In this document: positions 50,331 to 61,318 of the stretch, one piece after another
Layout: the number at the start of each line of letters is the position of its first letter
How positions within the stretch are numbered: the first letter of the stretch is position 1
Source: Paragonimus heterotremus
Taxonomy: Eukaryota; Platyhelminthes; Trematoda; Plagiorchiida; Troglotrematidae
Assembly: GCA_013368495.1 (NCBI GenBank)
Contig: LUCH01000979.1
Coordinates: 1 to 64,000 of the forward strand
DNA: 64,000 nucleotides
Reading direction: 5' to 3'
The notes under the pieces: generated by a model
The model's input: the letters and a program-made list of their open reading frames with translations, nothing else
Databases searched by the model: none
What the model was told of the DNA's origin: nothing
Translations under genes and position numbers: made by a program

Positions 50331-53300
50331 GTTGTTAGCCTACATCAACCAAAAGTCCATACTGCTCATCGGTAACAGAAACGACACTTTAATTGTGACA
50401 GATGAGCATAGTACTACAAAGTTAAGGTCAGCAAATTTGTCAGGTGAATTTGATAACGCTTTGAAAACAGTAGCACGATGGTCAGGATGCTCTGCTCTTA
50501 CCACGTCTCTTGTCGGTGTGATACGGAAGTTTCCTGAAAATATCTATTCCTGGTCTCATGGAGAAAGTTCAAGATCAGAGGATTGAATGAAATGAGAGAT
50601 AAGATGGCAAGGATTCAACCTAAAGCGCAGGTTAGATTAAGGTCACTAAATGACACAAAATAAAATGTACTAACAACTAAGACAATTTGTCAACAAAAAG
50701 AAATCGAGCCAACTAGTTGCTCTTGCACAAAGCAGACCAATTTTTTCAAGCGGATTTCAAAGGCATTCGTATGGTTCAGAAATGTCTTGCTAGGTTTAGT
50801 GCCAGGCCATAGAGAAGGGTCCCGTTCCATTCAAAACTTACCATTTTTTCCCATCAGTAACCGCTGATACATTGCGAATTGTTGTGTTTACAGAACTCAT
50901 CTCCTTGGAAATGTGTTCAATAACGCCTGCCCCAGATGCACTATCGCTGCATCTGCTTCCGTAAGAATGAAGTTGTCAAGACAGTTTGAATAAAATGTTG
51001 TACATTGTTCAGATGTCCCACATTGTGAATGTTGACGAACAAAAATTCAGTTTCGCAGTCCAGTCCAGCATTAAGAAATGGGTGTGAGGCGAAGCGCCTG
51101 AAATTTGTTAGAGGATCACACATTCCCAAGAATCCACATAGAATTGCAGGGCATTTATTCTTGGCGCATTTAGCACGTGGTGTTTTTTGTTTAACGCCTG
51201 TATCCGTTGCCTCCATTCTATGCTATCCTTCTGAGCAATTGATTTCCAGGATGGTTCTTCCGGACTCTTCACACAACCGACTGCCGTTGTCTGAAAGTGT
51301 TGCACGCATCCAGTAGAAATTGCTTTTGTTATCTTATTCTGCCAGGATGGGACGATTCTTCAAATCCCACTAAATACTGCACATACAATCTGCTAATTAT
51401 AAGAAGTTTTTGCAATGCTCCTAGTATACAGACAGTAGCTAGGCCGGATGCCTTTCCGCTGTATACTAGCAGAAAATCAGCCGTTTTCTGTTCAGTCTAA
51501 TGCACTGTCTGCAGAAGGTATGTGCCCATTGACATCACTTTTGAACGGCTACCTACCATTCCGGTGAAGGAAGGCAAACGAAGAATATCGTTTAAAGCAG
51601 TGTCTCCTACTCACCTTCCAAATGGCAATGTCTACTGTGTTACGCTCCAATTGTATTATTTTAATTAACTTAAAAGTATGCCCACTATATTGCTATGAGC
51701 CGTCAGTCGCGGTTCTGTGTGCTTATGTGTACTGAGTTCTGTGAAGCTGAGGTTACAGTCACACAAGAAACAATACTCGTTTTAGGCGTTTTAGGGCAAT
51801 TCTGGCCGTTCACTGAGGATAGCAAAAACAAGGGTTAAACACCAAAGGCCCACTGTCTTATGTTTAATGTTGATATATACAATCAGCCCAACGAATTGAA
51901 ACTTGCTCTTCCGATTTAAATAACTGAATCCACTTCGCATTATTTCGTTTATATGAACCAGCAATTAAGCGATTTCATGAGACGACAAGCTGATCATGGC
52001 CAGTGTATGTCCGTGCGAACCGAGTTTCTTATGCGTTTTCAGAGCCTGCTGATTCGTGATGTCCGGTATCCTTTGGCTGTTAGTTGAATCAATGAATGTT
52101 GTTACCAGCTGTCCAAATGACATCAGTTTAGGGACCTTTGACAGTTTAAGCTATCCGATTGATTAATGGAGTTCCGCAGCCCTTTCAAAGAATAAGCATA
52201 TTGGTGTTTTGTTCTTCTTCAGCAATCAGATAAAATTTATGCTAAACGATGTACCCAAACATAACCAGGCTAGTCACATGGCATGACATTAGACGCAGCT
52301 ATCCACAACTAACCTCTACGTAAACTGTTATCATCCATCGCAGAAGGTATTCTATTTTCTTCATACGACGCGATAATCCACATAGCCTCTAGTTTCCAAC
52401 TCGCCTTACATACATTTACACATCCTATGCTCATCCTCCGTCTCATACTTATCTGACCGTTTGCCTAACGGCCCTAGTTATTACAAGTTGTGATATCTGA
52501 CTCGAATGTTTACAGGAACGGCTAACTAGCAGTAACTGTTCCTGAGTATCTGATTTATTTAACAAGCTTCAAATTTAGCACAAGGAAGCTGGCCGGCGGA
52601 AACAGTAATTTTGAATGCAACTTGATAGGAATAATGTGTTATTTATGGCTACTGACTTAAAAGTTGTAGACAACTTATCGCGCTTGAGTTTCCAGCTAGC
52701 AGCATAAGTAATTTTTTATTTACCTATCCAGTCCACAGTCAAAGACTTCACTGATGATGATGGTAGCCTACCAGAAAGGCTGGCGAGTTTACTCGGCTGA
52801 ATTTCTCATCAGTACGATGAGCGACATGATGGTCTCCAACAAGAAGAGACCTCAGTAGGATTGTCCTGAAAGATGAAGATTATATTGCACTGATTTTCGC
52901 ACATGCAGTGTGTGGCTGTTTAATCAGCCTTTGTTTTCCGCGAAAAAATTGGTGTTTTTTTGAAAAAAGAATACCCAAATTTAGGTCTGCACGCCTTTTA
53001 CTTAACTTAGGGTGTTTTATCTTAATACCACTGTAAATAGGATAGTTCATCTTCATGTATATGATGCAGGGAACAAAGCAGTGGCTAGTTAGCCGCTAAT
53101 TGATACACTACATTAAGCGACTCCAAGCCCAAGTCTTAGTCAGAGATAAGAATCTCTGGAACTCATTAGCTAAGCCTACCCGCTAAAGTAAATAAACCAG
53201 TTGTGAATACGTGGAATGCATGAATTAAAGCACGACTTTAACGTGTGGACATTGCTGTGAATAAAGGCTGGTTTAGATCTTCGAAAGTAACTGGAAGCAA

Positions 53301-55590
53301 TCTGTCTTCCTTCAGCAACCAGCATTTAAACTGTCTTCTGACTGACCTCACAACTATGGGACCATCATTTTTGGCCCGCTCCCTTTCTTGTTTTTATTCT
53401 GTCCGTCTAACGTCTTTTAGTTCAACTGCTTGCTTGTCTCCATCTTCGGCTCAACAGTTAAGACTGACCGTTTTGCTTAAATGTGGTTCCTGACACATCC
53501 CGATTCCCAATACAACAGACTCTGAGTAAGCTGGTGATGGACAATTGGTTTTCAAATAAGTCAACGGAGTAGTTGAGTTGCCGACTGTTGTAAATTATAC
53601 ACCACTCTGACTACAAGAGTAAAACAAATTTCTTTAAACAGTCCTCCAGACAGTTGATGCATAATTCACACAATTGTCGAGCTTTGTTTCAGTTATAAAG
53701 TATAATTCTTTGATCTCCATTTCTAAGCAAATGTTATTGCGTTGAATGTTCACTGTACCACCGTGACAAATAATGCCCGTGTAATAGTGAAACTTTCGTT
53801 AGCTTGAACCAGAAGACAAATATTGGGGACTTATCAACGGCTCACTTGACTTTATACATGAACAGTCTGAGTTTTTCCGTTGAAAATAAATAACACCATT
53901 TTTTGCTTCCGTTCAAAAATGTTTCTGCTAGTGTACTATAAATCAGTGTTGAAACTGTAACATTTTTGAACACACGCCAAAGGCAGTTACAGAGTGTGTT
54001 TGAACGATCACTGATTTTATGATCATCACATGTTGTGCTCAACGGAGACGACAGTTCGTGACTTGCTGCAATATCCACTCAGTTACCATATTTGAAATGC
54101 TCGTCAGGAAAAATAAAATTAATTCGAGAGAAGAGGTGTCCCAAAAAGAATTCAAAATATCATATATACGAAGCTTTTATGGTTTCCAATTCAAACGTAG
54201 ACTCATTGGGCAATTGTTGTATGTGCAAAATAGTATTTTCTTTTCCAGGTAGTAAAGCTCATTATAATGTGTTTGATAACAAAGGAGTTATTAAATAAAA
54301 CAATCCGGCTAATTGTATAAATATATAACAAGACGCCCATTACGAACGACTACTTATACAAAACAAACGTATGACACCAACGAAGCAGGTCAACAGTCGT
54401 TTACAAGTAAAAATGTCAAGCATAACGATTACCATGTGGAAGTGAAGTCAACTTATTTAGACTACAATGCACTGTTAGAAGAATAACGACCACAAAAATA
54501 CTCCCTTGTGATTCAGCCAGCACCTTCAGTCTTGCTGTGGGTACTTTTTGCTTAATGCATCCGAAAATGCATTTGCCTAATTTTTAGCAATGATACCATT
54601 ACACTGTTAACCTGTCATGCTTAAAACAACCATTATTTTACGGTATTCATTAACTAACACCATGCTTAGTGACAACTCTAACTGATTCGACTTGATAAAC
54701 TCCCTAATCATTGTTTGACGAAGCCTTTACACAATTGTTCACGGGGCTGACAATCAAACGATGGACAAACACATCAGTGTATAACGTTTTCAAATTTTGT
54801 GGCGGTTTGAGATATATTCCGAGTCATATCACTTGGAACGCCTTGTAACTAGGGTAAATGTGAGTCGAAAAAACAGACGCATTGCTAGTAATAAATATGT
54901 AATATTATTTCAGCGTAAGAGAAATCTTCATTGTGTTTCGTCGTTCGATTCACAAGTAGTGAAAGCGTGCGGATTTCTCATGCGGTATACAACATTGTTT
55001 AATTCCGCTTCACTCAACTAGTCAAATGGATACAGTTCACTGTGGAACGACCTCATATTCTAAATATGCAGACCAGGACGAAGACTTTTAGTCAGGTTGT
55101 CTACATTTTTCTCCTTACACGCGAATGTTGGTGACGATGTGCAACTTTACTTAGAACGAATAAACACCAAATCAACAAATGTATTCCTATGAAAGCATGT
55201 TTAAGTGTTTTGCAGAAGGCCGAGCTGAGTGACCAGATCTATCAAGTACACTTACCATAGGTGGCTTTACAATTCTTAAGATAGTCTTAAATTTGTTTCA
55301 TTTCTGCTCAATTCACATAAAACATATTCATATATAGATTGACTGTTGGTTGTTTTGGCCTAATTTGGTGTATTCCTTCTAGGAATTTGCTCGTACAAAG
55401 TGTAAACTTGTGAGCAAGAGATATACTACACGTGGTTGCAATGAATTTACTTCTATTGCAGTTTTTAATGTGTAATGCTTAGATATTTTTCCAAACGAAT
55501 GAATATAACTATGGGTACTTCCGAGAAAGCTCGAAGAAATTTGAAAATTGGATCTATCTGAAGAATTTTACAAGTTATTTCCTATTTCAG
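50331..55590. other. Intergenic stretch upstream of LARGE
   Basis: No supported gene. Contains the weak hammerhead-like motif at 52751-52777. Some of its right part may be 5' UTR intron of the LARGE gene, since the first coding exon is preceded by a splice acceptor. Confidence 0.45.
52751..52777 (+). other. Hammerhead-like core, weak
   Basis: CTGATGA (52751-52757) is followed by a hairpin TGGTA-GCC-TACCA (52761-52773) and directly by GAAA. However, three bases (TGA) separate the core from the hairpin. TTCA before the core can pair with TGAA near 52798, but the base at the cleavage position follows GG, not a U, so the NUH rule fails. Listed because core, hairpin and GAAA together are uncommon by chance. 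Confidence 0.2.
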
Positions 55591-55600
55591 CTCAGAAAAG

Positions 55601-55834
55601 ATGCTTCGACCACGAATAAAACTCCATAATTGCACGGATTTGCCTCGACATGTGGCCGTTTCTATTTTATCAGTTGGAACAATTTTAGTGCTGTTTCAGC
55701 TTTATCGAGAAAACGGTAGTAGATGTTCAACACAGATAACCCTCCCATATACACCTCATTCAAGCAAATCTTGGATGACAGGCATACTGAACAACGATGC
55801 TAACCACAAAATGAAAAACGAACTTCACAAAAAA
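55601..55834 (+). CDS. LARGE: LARGE-type xylosyl/glucuronyltransferase, coding exon 1 (signal anchor)
   Basis: LARGE proteins are Golgi type II membrane enzymes with two glycosyltransferase domains, GT8 (xylosyl) and GT49 (glucuronyl), that build matriglycan on alpha-dystroglycan in animals. This exon encodes 78 residues: a short basic N-terminus, a single hydrophobic segment at about residues 18-36 (signal anchor), then a short stem. ATG at 55601 is chosen because an in-frame TGA lies just upstream (about 55559). The exon ends at AAA followed by donor GTATGT, phase 0. A strong acceptor (TTCCTATTTCAG, ending 55590) sits only 10 bp before the ATG, so the mRNA 5' end is joined there by a 5' UTR intron or by trans-splicing, which flatworms use. 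The exon itself has no diagnostic motif. It is assigned to LARGE by topology, strand and phase-compatible splicing to the next exon, and a small intervening exon cannot be excluded. The stem is shorter than in vertebrate LARGE. Confidence 0.75.
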
Positions 55835-55946
55835 GTATGTTGATTTTATGTTTTCATATTCAAAATGACATCATCTTTGTTAAGTTATTCCATCTTCGTG
55901 TAGACTTCGACCAGTTCCGTTTTTAATTGTCAAGGGCTATAATTAT

Positions 55947-56060
55947 AATTTCAATTTGAACATCACCCACAAATGATCGCAGCTGTCGTATTCCCAAAGA
56001 TGTACGACTTGAAATAAACCAAATCCCCGACTACTCATCAGTAATCTAAAAATATCGTCT
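55947..56060 (-). repeat. Decayed minus-strand copy of the hammerhead-bearing repeat
   Basis: The first 54 bp (55947-56000) are an inverted match of 56387-56440 with about 49 of 54 positions identical. Further right, the minus strand keeps TTACTGATGAGT (core at 56035-56041), aligned with the core region of the plus copy (ATATCGT and CAGTAAT shared on the plus strand). The GAAA element is lost (GGAT at the corresponding place), so this copy should not cleave. Confidence 0.7.
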
Positions 56061-56160
56061 AGCAGGTTTAATGAGATCGGAGAGTTCGACCTGTCAAGGA
56101 AGTTCTAATCGCGGGGTTATCGATTGGAGTTAACAGACAGTAACTGTGTCTCCTCTCGAG

Positions 56161-56440
56161 GCGATCGGGCAACCTGATCATTACTCATAGGCTAAAGTGG
56201 TTGAGTGTTCACATATGATAATTCGGTCGTGCCTAATGTGAGGTCAATGGCGCACACACGAGTGCCTCATGAAAGCGTGGCCAGAGTTCTAATCCCTGTA
56301 GTGGCAACGATATGCATTACTGACGAGCCCAAATGAGAGCAAAACTCCAGTCTCATGCTTCATTCCGAGGGTGGCTGACCGGAAAGTCTATGGGAATGTG
56401 ACAGCTGCGATCAATTGTGGGTGATGTTCATATTGAAATT
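56161..56440 (+). repeat. Short repeat with tRNA-like head and hammerhead-like module
   Basis: The left part has a possible Pol III A box (TAGGCTAAAGTGG, 56188-56200) and a B box (AGTTCTAATCC, 56285-56295; 9 of 11 to GGTTCGAATCC), although their spacing of nearly 100 bp is long for a tRNA gene. The hammerhead-like module follows at 56314-56358 and the copy ends at the inverted-repeat arm 56387-56440. This plan, a tRNA-like head joined to a hammerhead, is that of trematode Sm-alpha-like SINEs. Boundaries and target duplications are not resolved. Confidence 0.6.
56314..56358 (+). ncRNA. Hammerhead ribozyme-like motif, near intact
   Basis: Type I layout. Stem I is GCATTA (56314-56319) with TCATGC (56353-56358), 5 of 6 pairs. 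Core CTGACGA is at 56320-56326; C at position 7 is tolerated in natural hammerheads. Stem II is GCCC (56327-56330) with GAGC (56337-56340), 3 of 4 pairs. The expected GAA is AAA (56341-56343), so G12 is lost. Stem III is ACT with AGT and a CC loop, and the cleavage triplet GTC ends at 56352. Loss of G12, the general base, predicts no or very poor cleavage. Confidence 0.65.
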
Positions 56441-56466
56441 TGAAGAAAACAGTTAGAACACGAAAA

Positions 56467-56507
56467 CTGGTAGATACAACCATTTCGTATTGACTCATCA
56501 GTACCAA
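56467..56507 (-). ncRNA. Type I hammerhead ribozyme, full consensus core
   Basis: Read on the minus strand: stem I TTGGTA (56507-56502), core CTGATGA (56501-56495), stem II with loop GTCAATAC (56494-56487), GAA plus A15.1 (56486-56483), stem III ATG.GTTG.TAT (56483-56474), cleavage-site C (56473), stem I return strand TACCAG (56472-56467). Stem I has 6 pairs, one of them wobble. Stem III has 3 pairs (one wobble) and a GTTG loop. Cleavage triplet is AUC, allowed by the NUH rule, with the cut between 56473 and 56472. The weak point is stem II, only G-C and U-A under a CAAU loop. Small hammerheads with short helices are known in retroelements. It lies antisense to the LARGE pre-mRNA, so it would act only in a transcript from the minus strand. 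Confidence 0.72.
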
Positions 56508-56699
56508 ATTTACAATGACATGAAACGGTTGTTTCATATCGAACAGTTAGGGGGTTAGGATGAGCAGTCACTCGGTGGGTTAGGAAAAGTCACTAAGTCC
56601 AGGGAAAGGATAAGTTTACAAGCAATTGTTCCTGAACACACAAGGTCGGTTTCAGTCGATTGAGTGCGATAGCCTCAGCAAATCGCAAGAATCTTGGAT

Positions 56700-56800
56700 T
56701 GGAGCAACGTAATAGGCTTTTAAATGCAACTTTAAATTAACCAAATCCTCAATTACTCATCGGTAAAATATAACTATAGAATTTGCCAGAAGGGTTAACA
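56700..56800 (-). repeat. Second decayed minus-strand copy of the repeat
   Basis: Plus-strand ATTAACCAAATCCTC, then TTACTCATCGGTAA, aligns with AATAAACCAAATCCCC, then CTACTCATCAGTAA at about 56016-56043. On the minus strand the core reads CCGATGA, and the GAAA position is GGAT as in the 55.95-kb copy. The shared changes suggest these two belong to one subfamily. Confidence 0.6.
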
Positions 56801-57062
56801 ACAAATGTCTCTTAGGAAATTAGCCAATTCCTTTTCTATAGCAGGATAAGATTTGTTGCTTGTGATCATGTTCACATGAACTGTAAAATTCTGCATGCAG
56901 TACACAAACGAATGGCCTTGAGAAGATGCGAGAAGAAAGCATTTTCCAAATTGAATTAGCTAAAAACAGAAAAATGCATGCATCTGAAGGACAAATGATC
57001 TATATGGATAATTAGGTCTTGTAGGATTGTAATCTATAAAGCTGCTCAGTTTCCGTTGAAAT

Positions 57063-57091
57063 CAGTGGATATGTTTGCAGTGGATATGTTA
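57063..57091 (+). repeat. Tandem duplication of a 15-bp unit
   Basis: CAGTGGATATGTTTG is followed at once by CAGTGGATATGTTA. Two units only, inside LARGE intron 1. Confidence 0.85.
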
Positions 57092-59196
57092 TATGAGCAC
57101 TATTGCAGGATACCCATCTGCGTTAGTCTCTTGAAAGAGTGAAAGCCAGTCTAACAGAAAGTCAATTCACAGGAGGACAGTATCGACCTTTAAGCGTGTT
57201 AGTCTGTGACGCATCTGAGTTTAGAATCAAAAAATGACGGAAACAATTGACCGTGCAATATACAAAATTCACGTTGAAAGTCTTCATTCGAGGTTCACGT
57301 TGGTGTTGATTTGTATTTAATTTCAACGGGAATTCCTAGAAAAGTCCTCGCTGCTTTACGTAGTTCGTATCACCAGTTCTGCAGTGTTATGTTCTGCAGG
57401 AGAACTGTCCCAAATATCCACAAGATTGTCCGGTTAATTAACACTGCGCTGATTTAAGTCCAAACTTCGGGGAATTTCTCAAACTACCGTTTCAACCGTA
57501 ACTGCCTGTAAGTGGTTTACTGGTTACTTGATCATGACTCAATAAAACGTAACAACCGTCCGACTAAGACAATGATAAAATCGTAGGCATTCCGACAGGC
57601 TGGAGTTGTTACATTCACGGAATATTATACTTCAACTTGGCGAAGAACAATTTGATATAAAAGCATTCGTGGGATGCGTTGTTAGCTAATTTATGTCCGT
57701 TAAGAGCTTTCGAGTAGAATGTGTTGACGATGTTCTCCTTTCGACAACAGGATAATAATTTTGAACCTTTTATTTTGGTAAAATGAATCAAAACGAAATA
57801 CATCGTAATCTTAAGTAATGTGTAGATCCCAGTGATTTATTTTTTCCAGAAATCCTTAGTATTTTTTAAGGCTGTTTTTTCGAAAGCAGTATAGAGAATC
57901 GATGTTTACGTTAGAAGTTTTTGTGTTCTTATGTGCTACCCTTGGTTTTCACTTCTTTGTTGCCCATGTAAAATTTGTCGGGCAATGCCAATGTTAGGAA
58001 CACACTGTTTAGTTAACGTTTTAGAGTCCAACTCAGATAAGATACGGTCTTTTCATGATTAGTCGTAACTGACAGCTAATTAGCACTGAGCAGTGGTTAA
58101 AGATCTCATTGTCATAATTTGAATGGCAATAAGATTTTACTAGGACTTTTGCTTTAAAATTAAATTTTCTGTTTAGTCGTTCGTAAAAAAAGGTCATTTG
58201 TTATGAGTCTATTGTTTTTACTAGAGTCCATTATTCATGCATATCCTTGCCAGTACTGGTATTTAATTTCTGGCTCATGTTCTCTCAAGACAACTGTGCT
58301 TACCATCGCATTCGAGGTTGTGACAAAGATATGCATTCTTGATGGGCTGAAACGAAAACGAAGCTTATGGATAAGAGCTGTACGAAGAATCTATATGAAT
58401 ACAAAGGTTATTGTCGACTATGGTCGGTTTTATGCTAAATTAACAGTCTTTGTCAAAAATAATATTACCAATATGTTCACGTTTCTTTCGTGTTATTCTC
58501 TCCACACCATTAGTTCAACTTTCTCTCGCGCATCAACACGCCAATAAATTTCAAACATTGTCTATCATTAGCCCGAAATTTTCAATTTAACTCAAATAGG
58601 GTGTTGTTTTTTTTTAGTCGTCAAACTCTGTTGTTCATCCAAATGTATTGTCATGACAGTTTGTTATCACATTCACAAATATGTACACTGTTTCAGTCAA
58701 CCAAACTGACAATCCGACTTTAATCTGACTATGAGCTTTAGTTATTTTTTTTGTCATACAATTCTGATGCTTCGTATTAAAAGGAAGTCATTTGCCCGTC
58801 TAACGGATATCATTCGAAGGAGCGAGTATTTAAAAAAATTCACCCGATTATTGATTGTTTTCGCCAACACTGAATTATAATAGAAAAATGGACTAGAATG
58901 ATAGTAAGTGAACAGATTTACAGTTTGAAAGATTCGTTACTAAAGAGGAAAGTCTATGCAATGTAGACAGCTACCTAATGATTAGTGCAAGATTTCGTCG
59001 AGCAGTTTTCGCCTGTTGTGAACACGCTACATCTGTGAAAAGATACTCACTAATCCTAAGTATATGGGTGTACGAGGTTGTTGTTCTTAAATTTTACAGA
59101 AGCTAAACAATACGCATTTTAGCATACGTGAATCGTTCAGAGTGATTTCAAATTTCAACAACAATTATGACATATTTCTACCACATCTATTTTCAG

Positions 59197-59490
59197 AAAC
59201 GTGAACCGTCTGTGATTCACTTATCACTGATGATTGGTGGAGCTCGATCGACCCTTCAGGCGGTTACATTAATGAAAAGCTTGTTGTACCATCATGCTTC
59301 ACCTCAGATGGATACATTCAACAATACCCGATTAGAAGTTTCATCAAATGGAGCCATTTCGCAGCTGTATCAACACTTACATCTACATTTGATTGTGGAG
59401 CGAATGTCTTATCAAAGTTTGTCTACATTGTTGAACAGTTGGAATCTGCCGGGATTAGGCTATTCTTTTTATTCAGTTGAAAAATACCTG
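59197..59490 (+). CDS. LARGE: LARGE exon 2 (start of GT8 domain)
   Basis: Acceptor ATCTATTTTCAG, donor GTATGT, phase 0 at both ends, 98 codons. The GT8 fold starts with VIHLSLMIGGARSTLQAV, then LMKSLLYHH, LHLHLIVERMS, and SLSTLLNSWNLPGLGYSFY, matching the collinear blocks of vertebrate LARGE (the segment ending in the strand before SWIP). Relative to vertebrate LARGE there is an insertion of roughly 20 residues (about 59308-59376) between the LYHH and LHLHL blocks. No stop or frameshift. Confidence 0.9.
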
Positions 59491-60825
59491 GTATGTCAAA
59501 CTGGTAATCATAATGTTTGAAGCATAACAAATCACTTTTTTGACTAAAAAGTGTGGAAAATGTGTCGATTCAGATTATTCTTGGTCAGCAGAATTCTGAT
59601 CTATTCTGGTGCCTGGCAACGATTGGATGATCAGCATTTGAACAACGTTGCAATGTTAGAACATTCTGATCTTAATCGAGCACTTTTCATCCTTAAAGCA
59701 ATATATTAAAAATATCAAAATATCATCAATAAACAAAAATATTATGACTTAGCGCCATACTAGTTGTGGTTGATTAAATGGTGCAAGTTCGAGCGCACCG
59801 GTAATAAATATTATTCCTGAAAATCTGCTGAATGTAGGACTCAACACCGTAACCCGTTAATTTGACTTGACTCATCGTGGTGTAGTGTTACTGAGGGATG
59901 ATTTCGTGCACAAATGTCACGGTTTGAAGAGTGATTAAAATAATGCAACATGAGAGTTGTGGCGCATCGCAGCTGTCTGTCAGTTTGGGAAATTTTAGAT
60001 TTATATATGAAAGACGATTCACAGCAAATGTCACGAAGTATTGAGGAAGTTTCAGCCCCTCAGGAGACCACTCTTGTCATGCGTGAAAACTAAATTAACA
60101 TCCATTTATGCACTGTTAAAAAGTTGCTCCAGCCTGCTGAAAAGTTATTACGAGAACAGGAGTGAATGAATGTCTGACTGTTGCAAATTGGTGTACCAGA
60201 AGGATTAACAACCGGCGATCAACTAACCACTAAGTTTCATAATTTACGGATGATTACAGTTGACTTGACTTTGTAGACTACTGGAGTCCTTATGATCCGT
60301 TATTATCCCGTACTGGTGGTCATTCTGTATTGTGTCCAGTGTTGTAAACGCGCAGCTGACGGAAAATGTCCTGACCAATCCACCGCAGCGTAAAATACGA
60401 AACTTGATCGGTTGATCGTCAATTATGGCTCTAAGAAGCACACCATAACATACAGCCTAGTTTTTTTGTGCAATCAACTCTTTTGATGATGACATTCTGT
60501 ACTGTATTTGACGCCAGTGAATTCGGTTTGTTGTAGTGTACTAAGATGTACGGCGGACACCCTGCTTACGGAACTAACGATATTACCTATGCATTTTAAA
60601 TGAACTTTTGGAAAAAACTTGTAGCAAAACCGTTTGAAGCGTTTTTTTTCGTTCATGATATCAGCCTGGATAGCCAGTATGTGATTCACATTCTTATATC
60701 AAACACGGATAGTAAGGGAAATATTGTCATGATTTCATATGAAGGCAGCTAAATGCAGTTGACTGAATTAGCAATAAACGGGTTAATTACTGTCAATCTT
60801 GTTAATCTGATATACTTCCTCCTAG

Positions 60826-60921
60826 GAACACGTAGTATGGATACCCACGAACCACTATTCCAGTATTTATGGACTTGCAAAGATAATACTAACGGAAATT
60901 TTACCGCAAAACCTCGAAAAG
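60826..60921 (+). CDS. LARGE: LARGE exon 3 (GT8 core)
   Basis: Acceptor CTTCCTCCTAG, donor GTTAGT, 32 codons, phase 0. Encodes VVWIPTNHYSSIYGLAKI followed by LPQNLEK, the family block that in vertebrates reads SWIP.KHYSGIYGL. The His-Tyr-Ser and Tyr-Gly-Leu groups are conserved. The exon is too short to show as a long open frame and was found by homology. Confidence 0.93.
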
Positions 60922-61318
60922 GTTAGTTTGTCGACGCGTATCTGCAAATATTGACGTTAGTTCACGGTTCAATTATTCTATGTATGAGGTAGCATAACCT
61001 GCTTACAGAATATAGAATAAACAATTTTACAGGTCGGTTTTGTGAACATTAAGGTTTCAATTTGGTTTGTGTGAAAACAATATTTCCTGTCTATCGCTTT
61101 GTATGGGCAGCAACCAATGTTGGCTCAATGCATTATAAGGCTACCTTTCAGAATGACGCTTCACAGTCCGTTTTGCTTTTGCTCGACTTCATATGATAGA
61201 GAAAAATAACTAGACAGGAAGTTTGGATGGTCAAACGTACATGTTGTGGGCAACAACTCTTAGGTACGCTTATTCACAAGCTCGGTGAAAGTCTCACAGA
61301 ATTGGAGCAGTTACGTTG

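Larger units (their letters stand above)
55835..59196 (+). other. LARGE intron 1, with repeat cluster
   Basis: GT-AG intron of about 3.4 kb if exons 1 and 2 are directly joined. Its first kilobase holds the cluster of hammerhead-like repeats described separately. A 114-codon open frame at 58203-58547 has no family features and ends in intronic sequence, so it is not called. Confidence 0.6.

Noticed and set aside
50230..50586. 118-codon open frame
   Set aside because: Starts inside the hammerhead-bearing repeat, has no family motif, and homologous copies do not keep the frame.
51029..51316. Overlapping frames on both strands, considered as a BEL/Pao element
   Set aside because: No catalytic motif in order on either strand; the resemblance was too vague.
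58203..58547. 114-codon frame in LARGE intron 1
   Set aside because: Composition looks like random AT-rich translation, with no match to LARGE stem or other domains.
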